Source of the DNA: Urophycis tenuis
Taxonomy: Eukaryota > Chordata > Actinopteri > Gadiformes > Phycidae
DNA: 64,000 bases
Direction of reading: 5' to 3'
Assembly: GCA_036785325.1 (NCBI GenBank)
Contig: JAXIVH010000006.1
Span: 1,992,157 to 2,056,156 of the forward strand
The translations under genes and the position numbers were made by a program. This document shows positions 55,190 to 64,000 of this stretch, piece by piece (position 1 is the stretch's first letter; each line of letters opens with the position of its first letter). The notes under the pieces are model-generated. The model saw only the letters and a list, made by a program, of their open reading frames with translations. It ran no database searches and was not told the origin of the DNA.

Positions 55190-56566
55190 CTCACACACTT
55201 CACAGACGCGCTCAACGACCAGAATTCTGAGCGGATGAATCCCGACTCCAGTGGGACATGTCAATGAGTTTCAAGGGTAAATGTAGGAGGAGGTGTTTTT
55301 TTTTAACTGATTTGACTGCCTGGTTATATCAACGTACGTCGAATGAGGCTGTCGGTTGAATGCAGTGTGATTATTTTCCCAGTGAGCCAGTCCACGGAAG
55401 CCACTAGGTCTACATCTCCAGAGGCCCTGACACACTGGGCCGTCGATCGGCCGTCGGACCGTCGGCGAGTGTCTGACTAATACAGACTACCACCACCTGC
55501 TGGCAGGGGGCGGTATTGCCACTCACGCGGGTGCAGAACCTTCGTGCTTGGTTGGCCATTGGCGGTATTCTTTGCACTTTGCAGCGTTTTTGAGTGCAAC
55601 CTTCTGGCTAAATCCCACATCCGGGGCAGTACGTATGGGCTCACTTGTGTTGGAGCCAAGACACAGCTATGGGAGCAGCTGAACACTTATTAGGAATGTA
55701 CTTGATGTCAACGGATCGCCAGCTGCCCAGATTTAGGACACGACTACACCGCGAGAGGACATGCAGGATTTCCATGTCGACACAGACAATGTGGACAATT
55801 TTACCTGGGGTCCAGGCAAACTGGTGACCAGTAGGTAAGAGCACAATGAACGTGGATCCTGCTGTTGATGAACACCACACCCACTGAAGTGTTCTTCTGC
55901 ATGTGTGCTTTGTGGTTGCCTGCACGGCCCTGCTTTCCTCCTGGATAACCGTTCTGCTCTGTAACATCTCGGAACATCTGTTCTAAATGTGTAGAGAGAA
56001 AAAAAGACTCACCAGAAAACTCATCAGGATGTGACTCAAACGGAGAAGCAAAAATGGGAAACTGTTAACTAACACATTTAAAACATTAATACTCAAAACA
56101 TCTGTCGATATTATACTTAGTTATTGTTTGATTCAACGTCAATTCTAGAAGTTAGAAAGGAACTCAAATAAGTGAATACATAAAGGATATATTGAGGGTT
56201 CCATTCATGTTCTCTCAAGAATAGAAAAAGCACAGTCGTTATAAATGGGCCTGCAGCATCTTGTTCTCAGCCAGCCTTTGTGTGAAGATGTGGCCTTTTT
56301 CGTGTCACTCTGGCAATGTTAAACAAGGCCGCTTTCCATTGATTTGTGATACAAAACATTCTGTCAGGCTTTTCATATCGTGTGGTGCAGCAAAGTGAAA
56401 AAGAACAGTGTGTGTTGTCCGCTGTGGTCCTAATAAGGCCCAAAGAGCGCAGAGGAGGGCTTGGGCTTCAGAACCAGCTCTCTGATGGCTCCGAGGCCGT
56501 GGCGTTGCTGTCTGAGGCCCGTGTTTCTCAAACACCAGTTGCTTTGGTCTGTTGCTCAGGGTGTTT

Positions 56567-56708
56567 AGGAGGCGGCAGTAGCTCAGTGGATAGAGCGGGT
56601 TGTCCACCAACCATAAGGGTCGGCGGTTCGATTCCCTCCTCTCACTGTGCGCATGTCGCAAGTGTCCTTGAGGAAGACGCTGAACCCCAGCTTGTTCCCC
56701 GGGCGCTG
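56567..56708 (+). mobile_element. tRNA-derived SINE, 5' part
   Basis: GGCGGCAGTAGCTCAGTGGA is the A-box region and GGCGGTTCGATTCCCTCC the B box, with AGGAGG/CCTCCT able to pair as an acceptor stem. It is followed by the conserved fish body GTGTCCTTGAGGAAGACGCT GAACCCC. Confidence 0.85.
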
Positions 56709-57285
56709 AACACAGCAGCCCCCTGCTCCTATGTACCCCAGGATGGGTCAAATGAACACAGCAGCCCACTGCTCCTATGTGATGGGTCAAATGAACACAG
56801 CAGCCCCCTGCTCCTATGTACCATAGGATGGGTCAAATGAACACAGCAGCCCACTGCTCCTATGTGATGGGTCAAATGAACACAGCAGCCCCCTGCTCCT
56901 ATGTACCATAGGATGGGTCAAATGAACACAGCAGCCCACTGCTCCTATGTACCCCAGGATGGGTCAAATGAACACAGCAGCCCCCTGCTCCTATGTACCC
57001 CAGGATGGGTCAAATGAACACAGCAGCCCACTGCTCCTATGTACCACAGGATGGGTCAAATGAACACAGCAGCCCCCTGCTCCTATGTACCATAGGATGG
57101 GTCAAATGAACACAGCAGCCCACTGCTCCTATGTGATGGGTCAAATGAACACAGCAGCCCCCTGCTCCTATGTACCACAGGATGGGTCAAATGAACACAG
57201 CAGCCCCCTGCTCCTATGTACCCCAGGATGGGTCAAATGAACACAGCAGCCCACTGCTCCTATGTACCATAGGATGGGTCAAATG
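56709..57285 (+). repeat. 46/38-bp minisatellite grown from the SINE 3' part
   Basis: About 13 units, alternating CAGCCCCCTGCTCCTATGTA and CAGCCCACTGCTCCTATGTG, each with GATGGGTCAAATGAACACA. The final unit runs into the normal SINE end CAAATGCAGAGAACCAATTT. Confidence 0.92.
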
Positions 57286-57796
57286 CAGAGAACCAATTTG
57301 ACCAATGACCAATAAAGACCGAAAGGTCCTCTCTTCTTGTTCCAGTCTGGGAACAGCGATATATACCTCTTTTGCGCTCAACCTTTTGAAATAGCTTTCA
57401 TCACTTTGACCTTTGTTAATTTACCGACCTTCCCTTGACAACCCTATAGTTTTTATTGTCACTGCGTTGTCCCTTAAAAAAACAAGGTGTCGTGTTGTGC
57501 TTTGGGCATTGGCCAAGGTGTTTCACCGGTCAAGCCCTGAGCCAACCTTACTGTCAGCGAGTGGCACCACCACGCTGAAAGAGACAATAGAGTCGTTGCA
57601 CTTGGTCTATGAAAGCGCGCCGTGTCAGGAAGAACAAAGCCCCCCGGGTTCATTCTCCACACCTGATGCTCCTGCTGTTGGCACCGGGACACTTTGCTCA
57701 CTATCAAACCTGAGCCCTGTCAACACGGGTCCACCCCAGGGGCAGACCTCCACCCCCATCACTGAGGGGAGACAGAATGTGCTCGGTGTCAGGGTG

Positions 57797-58023
57797 GTGG
57801 TGGGGGGGGGGGGGGATGGTGGTGATGGTGGTGGGGGTGGGGGGGTGTGTGTGTGTGTGTGTGTGTGTGGGGGGGGGGGGGATCAACTTGGCAGCTGTGA
57901 GTACATTGTGGGGGGACCCCGCCCCGGGCGTGCAAAACATCCAGCCGAGATGTGATCATAACCCCTGAGCCTGGCCGCTCACGCACATATCAACACTCAA
58001 CGTCTGTGTGTCTGTCTGTGTGT

Positions 58024-58060
<37 letters not shown>

Positions 58061-58290
58061 TGTGTGTGTGGTGTGTGTGTCTGTCGGTCTGTGTGTCTGT
58101 CTGTTGTCTATCTTCCTTTGGTCCTTCTTGCCTTGTTAAAGAAAGATATATACACGCACACACACACACACGCACACACACACACACACACACACACGCA
58201 GGCACGCACGCACGCACGCACACACACATGCACACACGCACACACGCACACACACACGCACACACGCACACACGCACACACACTCAGACA
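57797..58290 (+). repeat. G-rich and (GT)n/(CA)n microsatellite cluster
   Basis: GGT/G runs at 57797-57885, (GT)n at 58028-58077, (CA)n with GCAC interruptions at 58155-58290. The GT and CA blocks can form a long imperfect hairpin. Confidence 0.92.
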
Positions 58291-58511
58291 CACTCATCCA
58301 ATGCACATGGGTGGGGTAGCTAATGCGCTGAGATGCAACCACTCATAAGCAGAAGGGTGCAGTAAGGGTGCAGAAGGGTGCAGAAGGGTGCAGTAAGGGT
58401 GCAGTAGCAGCAGTGAGAAGCCAAGGCGTTGTGTTTGGGGCTGGGGTCACCTGGGAGACCTCCTGTCCCACTAGGGTGGGTCTGTGGATTCACCCCCAAC
58501 CCTAACCTCTC

Positions 58512-58518
58512 ACCCCCC

Positions 58519-58567
<49 letters not shown>
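58512..58567 (+). repeat. C run then (CA)n
   Basis: About 21 C then about 16 CA units. Confidence 0.95.
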
Positions 58568-58569
<2 letters not shown>

Positions 58570-59211
58570 AACAACAACTTAACTCACAAATACATGCTCA
58601 CTCCTTTCCACAATTCTACAACACTGCACTGTTTGAATGTTTCAATAGTGCATATGGCGTGCAAACTGCGTTACAGCAGCATTGTAAATAAATGACCCTG
58701 GACTAAACGAGGGCTTGGCTCTGACACTCACATCTCGGTGGCTGTGCCGTAACAGGCCTGGTGTCAGCCCGCTGTGGTTAGAGGGGCTGAGGTGGGGTTG
58801 GGAGGGATGGTGGATGGTGTTGTGATGAGAGTCTGCTGAACGAGGTGGACGTGACGACACACAAGGGCTCTGAATGAACACCGGCCCACAATGGACTGAA
58901 AGGCAAAAAAATACATCATCCCCAGGACAGTCTCTCCACCAACGCACAGATCCACTCTGAGCTTTAGGACTCTTGATGAACTGTCTGAATAATGTGTGTG
59001 AGTAATGGCGACGTGCTGGCCACATCGGTAAGGTCTGCAGTACACGGTGCTACAGGCGGAGGGACCCGTCCAGACAGCTGGACATGTTTTTCTCTGCCCC
59101 ACCCAAACAGTGAACGATAAGCAGTGTGAACTGATGTCATTACTACTGCCGATGCAAACCAGCTGTGTGACCTTACGGCCTGTATGGGATTTACATTCTT
59201 GATGCCTGAGA

Positions 59212-59216
<5 letters not shown>

Positions 59217-59248
<32 letters not shown>

Positions 59249-59270
59249 TGGGTGTGGGTGTGGGTGTGTG
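59217..59270 (+). repeat. (GT)n / (GTGTGG)n
   Basis: GT repeat ending in GTGTGG hexamers. Confidence 0.92.
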
Positions 59271-59623
59271 CATGCATGCGTGTTTATATGCATATGTTTT
59301 CAGGATGTATTGTTTTCATTTAGGTCTCCAGTGCATGTGAACATATGATTGTAAATATTGATCCTTCAACAGTGTCAGTGGGTATCTGGCTAGGTAGGGT
59401 GTATACTTATGAGTGCAACCGAGAACAAATGTGATTGAACTACAATTTAGTGAGGAAATAATGTGTCACCACTATTTGATGTGTGTGGGACAGATAAACA
59501 AGTTGCCAGTTTAGTAATTTGTTTCTTGGCTTTTTTTATGTGAGTTTTATTTCAGGTTATTGAACAGCTTATGCAAACGGACGGACAAAGCAGACTTGCT
59601 TTTTGGGAAAATGGAAAAAAGAT

Positions 59624-59629
59624 TTTATT
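59624..59629 (-). terminator. Possible - strand poly(A) signal
   Basis: AATAAA on the - strand, with a second at 59750-59745. The - strand sequence to their right (59.75-61.3 kb) has no frame and could be a 3'UTR, perhaps of the plexin gene interrupted by the gap. Confidence 0.2.
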
Positions 59630-60560
59630 AAATTTTTTTCATAATCTCCTTTTCCACAAACATTTTGTTGTCACAGCGCTTACATTGTTAAGGTGCCAAA
59701 CAAAACAGTTGCTCCAAATGTTCCTCACTCCTTTTTTTTCCAATTTTATTCAAAAAGCAGTCAAATTCAATAATTATTTGGCACAAAACAAAGCACATGT
59801 GAGTACACAGCACAAGATAAAGAAACCAAAACAGTTAAATCGCCATATTTTACACCACTGTTCTGTAATAGAAAAAAAAAAAAAAAAAAAACGCTACAAA
59901 GAGAGAATACGTACTGAAACCCTATAATACTGACAACAGACTCGGCAGCAGTGACCAAAAATGCGGTTCTCCCCTCGGTGTGTGGGACCCCCGACTCCAG
60001 CCTCGGGGCTTCAGGCTCTCAGACAGAAGGGCTGGTGGACGGGCGTCTGTCTCCGGTCAGACTGACCTCAGAGAGCCTCACCGGTCCTCTTGCAGTGTTG
60101 AGACGCAGAGAGCGTCTGGAGGAGGGAGGTGGGAGGTGGGAGGTGTGGGGGAGTGTGTGGGGGTGTGGGGGAGTGTGGGGGGGGGAGGGTATGCTATTCA
60201 TATCGTGTTGGGATCGGAACACCCGAGGCTCCTTACCATCACTTTGTCAACTGATTGTACACGTCTGCATGGCTTTGTACTGCTACTGTCATGTGATGCA
60301 CATCCAGACACCCCTACCCAGAGTGAAACGTCAAACGGAGCACATATGGGAATATGGAAACAATGTTGATGCATATGGCTACATACATACCATGCACAGT
60401 ATAGATACAAAAAAAACACATTCACTCTTCCTTTCTTTCTCTGCCTCTCGCTCTGTCTCACACGACACGCGCACACACAAAAGACACACGCACGAGCATA
60501 CGCGCGCACACATTCATTTGGAATGCACCACTGCATGACCCATGGGTAAACTGATTTGTG

Positions 60561-60561
60561 T

Positions 60562-60604
<43 letters not shown>

Positions 60605-60615
60605 CACACACACAC
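60561..60615 (+). repeat. (CA)n microsatellite
   Basis: (AC)n with one AAC interruption, about 54 bp. 59,300-61,240 otherwise holds no recognised gene. Confidence 0.95.
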
Positions 60616-61300
60616 GTCACATCACTACTCTAGTCTAAGGTCAGAGCCCTACGGACTACTTTCAGAGGGGTTTGTTGTCCTAGCCCAGGCCTCTGCCTTT
60701 CCACAAGGGTGGGTGGGGGGGGCGGGATTATTACATTTTTTTTGTGCTTGCGTTATGGATAGAAGAAGGTGTAGCCAACGAGTCAAGGCGGATGAAATGT
60801 CGAGGGACCGCTGGCGTTGGGTGTGGACAGCGAGAGACACGGTGACTCCTGAGGCCGGTGTCATCAATTCATAATAGCCCTCATAAACACAGCCAGCCAC
60901 ACACCCAGCCTGGAGTCAACGGGAAGCCCAGACTGCTGAACCCGGGACGCAATCAACCCCATTCCTCTGTGGTTTAACGTCTCCCATCAGGACTGGTTTG
61001 GTAGTAGGGGACAGTTACATGCATGATATGGGGGAGGGAAGATGGCACCCTCCCTTCAGACTCGGGGTTGGGGGGACAGGAGAGGCCATGACAGAATGAT
61101 TGGGGCTGGGAGGAGGGAGGGAGGGTTGAAGGATGGTTCAAGTTTAGTTTGTCCACTGTGCTCCTGGCTCTGTGTTCCTCCAGTGGGCAGAGGTTGGTGT
61201 CAGGAATCTCGGAGAGAGTGGACGGGATAGGGAGGTGGGAATTTTGTGTGTGTGTGTGTGTGTTTCTAAGTGTGAGTGTAAGTTTGTATGCGTGTGTGTG

Positions 61301-61500
61301 NNNNNNNNNNNNNNNNNNNNNNNNNNNNNNNNNNNNNNNNNNNNNNNNNNNNNNNNNNNNNNNNNNNNNNNNNNNNNNNNNNNNNNNNNNNNNNNNNNNN
61401 NNNNNNNNNNNNNNNNNNNNNNNNNNNNNNNNNNNNNNNNNNNNNNNNNNNNNNNNNNNNNNNNNNNNNNNNNNNNNNNNNNNNNNNNNNNNNNNNNNNN
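61301..61500. other. Assembly gap, 200 N
   Basis: Exactly 200 N, a conventional filler length, preceded directly by (GT)n (61243-61300). True size unknown. Confidence 1.
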
Positions 61501-63714
61501 ATCAGTGGCGGGTGCAGCAGAGAGATGAGGGTGTAATTGCCTGTCTGGAGCCTGGGTGGGGGAGGGTGCTGAAGCCCGGGGTGCTTGTAGAGGACCCTGA
61601 GGTGACTCTGTCATCACCCGCCCAGACGCACGGCCTCAGATACACGGCGCGGACGTACGATAGGCTGTCAACAGAGGTATTTTCTTCTCTTCTGCAAGGG
61701 CACAGGTATGTGCCAGCACCACGGTCCACACGTGTGTGCGTGTGTGTGTGTGTGATTGTGTGTGTGTGTTTGTGTGTGTACGTGTACGCGTGTGTGTGTG
61801 TGATCTGACTCTCCAGCCAAAAGAAAGCAGTCTGGGTAATTATCACCGTGGCATTTCACAGCCTTGTTCCATTAGCTGTTATTTTAGGCCATTGGTTTTG
61901 AAGTTCCCCTCTTTTGTCTTCAGCTGCTTCATGTGTCTCTCACTACAGTCTGCAGGGCCGGCGTGACGCGCCAATGCAGCTGGAGAGCAGAGGCAATCCG
62001 AATGCCTCTGTTCAACCCCCCCCCCCCCCCCCCCCGTCCGAGAGACGTCCCATATCTGGCCCGCCAGCCACCAGAGGCCAGACCCAGCTCCCTGCGCATC
62101 CAGGATGGATGTCTGGACGTTTGGATACCTCCCCCCCTGTGTAGGGGGGTTTAAGTTTGCGTCCGCAAATATGTCACCTTCCTCTTGAGTCTCTCTCCGG
62201 CGTTCACATTTTGTGTTGAGTCGCTTCGGGGTCCACGTCAGCCTGCTTGCGCGATATATACACACACACATCTCGGCAATCAGTGTCATTTGTTCAACAG
62301 CGCTAACCCCGGAACATCAGCTGATTAGCGCCGTCGTCGTGGGGCTGAGGAGCACACGCACCGACACTCAGGGACTCGCCTGCAAACAAGCATCATCTGC
62401 CAAACGGCGCCGGCTGAAGGATCAGGTTTGTGGGGGGGGGGGGGGGTGCGGGGGGGTTTGTTGTCGCCGTTTGTGCTTGGCGGTCCCTGTTGGTGTCGGG
62501 TGGGCGTTTGCTCATCGGCGCCGGTGGTTTTAACGCAGGTCGTTTCATTGCTGTCCATTGCCTTTCTGGCACACAGGGTGAACCACGTGTGTCGTCATGG
62601 AGATGACCCGCCCTTCACACTCCTCCTCTGTGTGTGTGTCCCGCGTGTGTGTGGAGGAGCCCCCTGTCACTGGAGGGTAAAGGGGACTGACACGCAGGAC
62701 TTCCAGCATCATAGCAAACACACTGTGATGCATTAGCCCACATAGCGTGTGCGTGGGTGTCTGTGGGGGTGTGTGGGGGTGTGTGGGGGTGTGTGTGGGG
62801 GTGTGTGTGGGGCTGTGTGGCGGTGTGTGTGGGGGTGTGTGTGTGTGTCAAGATGAACAAGGGAAGAGGGAGCCTATCCCTCTGGCGAGGCCAAAGGGTA
62901 GACTATTCCGAGCGTCATCGTCATTGTTGGTTTCTGCAGATACTGCAGGGGCTTCATAATCTAGGCGCTCTTCAGGTATTGCATGTGTGTGTCTGTGTTT
63001 GACTGAAGGAATGCAGAGGTATTTTCAAGATTCCTTTTCTGCTCTTCAGCTCTGTTTATCTCAGTTTCTTCATGCGATAGTCGAGGAGTAAAACGGTGGA
63101 CTTGCGCTGCCTTCCGACCAATCTAAACTCCTACCCGCACTCCCACGCAGACACACACAAATCTTGGCGCGCGCAGCAGCCCCGCCGTGCGGGGCTAGCA
63201 TATGCCTGCTGAAACACCCACGCCGCAGGGAGCTCTGGTGAACCTTCACCGCTAATGTTTATGCTAATGCCGCAGCCGTCCAGAGCACCGGGACGGTCCA
63301 TTGTGTGCGCGGCTTTTTAATTCTTTCTTCTTCTTTTTTTTGTTTTTGTTCCAACACACCGGTCCCACCTGGCAGTGTGAGTGGCACATATGTAAATATA
63401 TGACATAAACACTTTAACCTCCATCAATCTCAAATGAATTCAAACGGAACCTCATCACTCAGCAGACATCACGCGCTAAGAACAGCCGGAAACGCGCTGT
63501 GTGTGTGCGTGGCGTGAGGGTCTCCGGGGTGCGCGCGCGTGTGTGTACATAGAGTACAGTGTGTGTACATGTGTGCGCGTAGTACATACAGTACAGTGTG
63601 TGAACCTGTGTGTGCGTACATACAGTACAGTGTGTGTACGTGTGTGGTGCGTACATACAGTACAGTGTATGTACGTGTGTGTGCGTACGCGCGTGTGTGT
63701 GTGTGTGTGTGCGT

Positions 63715-63763
<49 letters not shown>

Positions 63764-63823
63764 GGTGTGTGTGTGTGTGTGTGCGTGGGTGCGTGCACCC
63801 CAGATGGGGGGGGGTCTACTTAC
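61501..63823 (-). other. Probable plexin-A intron, repeat-rich
   Basis: GT arrays at 61733-61800, 62747-62848 and 63535-63790, a C run at 62019-62035, and a G run at 62431-62446. No exon recognised on either strand. Confidence 0.45.
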
Positions 63824-63947
63824 AGGCACGCCGGGCTCAGACACGGCGATGCTGTCCGGGTAGACGGTGGCCTTCACGCACTGGCTGAGGGCGGCGGCAA
63901 ACCGGAAGGGCTCGTCTGCACGTTCACAGCGGCTCCTCTGGGAGCAC
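63824..63947 (-). CDS. plxna2: Plexin-A exon (end of first PSI domain)
   Basis: On the - strand: acceptor CTCCTCCTGGACAG at 63948, 124-nt exon, donor GTAAGT at 63823; phase 2 in, 0 out. It encodes CSQRSRCERADEPFRFAAAL, then SQCVKATVYPDSIAVSEPGVP split at the donor. The CERADEP-F-x-F and SQCV-x-TVxP pattern is the end of the first plexin/semaphorin/integrin domain and the start of the first IPT domain in class A plexins, transmembrane semaphorin receptors for axon and vessel guidance. A2 is chosen over A1/A3/A4 only because human PLXNA2 lies beside CD46 and MIR29B2/29C. No other plexin exon is visible in the window. Confidence 0.75.
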
Positions 63948-64000
63948 CTGTCCAGGAGGAGGAGGAGGGGGAGGAGGAGGGGGGGGGGGAGGAGAGGAAG
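63948..64000. repeat. GGA-rich tract at plexin exon acceptor
   Basis: (GGA)n/G run; on the - strand it serves as the polypyrimidine tract of the plexin exon. Confidence 0.8.

Noticed and set aside
55641..55967. Overlapping frames on both strands near 55.7 kb
   Set aside because: They look vaguely like transposase debris, but no motif is clear enough to name a family.
58028..58290. CRISPR-like spacing of repeats
   Set aside because: Simple GT and CA microsatellites in a vertebrate genome; no direct repeats with unique spacers.

Overview
The window is vertebrate genomic DNA, almost certainly from a teleost fish. It has short split exons with GT/AG borders, abundant CA/GT, AT and minisatellite arrays, and typical fish repeats: tRNA-derived SINEs, LINE 3' tails, hAT relics and a Ty3/Gypsy element. 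I cannot name the species.

Layout. (1) 1-6.1 kb is the 3' half of a first complement-regulator gene (copy A, + strand): exons for CCP/sushi domains, a transmembrane segment, a short tail and a 3'UTR. (2) 6.1-24 kb is a transposon-rich spacer. It holds an internally deleted LINE (7.9-9.6 kb), a long-TIR DNA element (9.9-11.3 kb), and a hAT relic (13.5-22.6 kb) with a young, intact-looking Gypsy element nested in it (14.26-21.72 kb). (3) 24.7-43.2 kb is a second, apparently complete complement-regulator gene (copy B). It has a signal-peptide exon at 25.1 kb, four CCP domains, a Thr-rich stalk, a transmembrane segment and a short tail. The spliced model stays in frame at 374 codons plus stop. 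Its introns carry a 58-bp minisatellite, a GTF2IRD2-like hAT gene with one nonsense codon, a perfect 131-bp palindrome, a hAT MITE and a LINE fragment. (4) 43.47-43.74 kb, - strand, holds two miRNA precursors of the mir-29 family (29b, then 29a/c), with a possible host-gene promoter at 52.1-52.6 kb. (5) 44-63.8 kb is non-coding, rich in micro- and minisatellites, and contains a 200-N assembly gap. (6) 63,824-63,947, - strand, is one plexin-A exon.

The order CD46-like gene (+), mir-29b/29c pair (-), plexin-A (-) matches what I know of human 1q32.2 (CD46, MIR29B2/MIR29C, PLXNA2). This supports calling the CCP genes CD46/Tecrem-like regulators of complement activation and the plexin exon plxna2.

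The strongest special signals are: a canonical -1 frameshift cassette between the Gypsy gag and pol; an identity step between copies A and B that suggests recent gene conversion or an assembly duplicate; presence versus absence of the mucin-like stalk exon in the two copies; the mir-29 pair and its synteny; the perfect palindrome; and the orphan plexin exon beside a gap.
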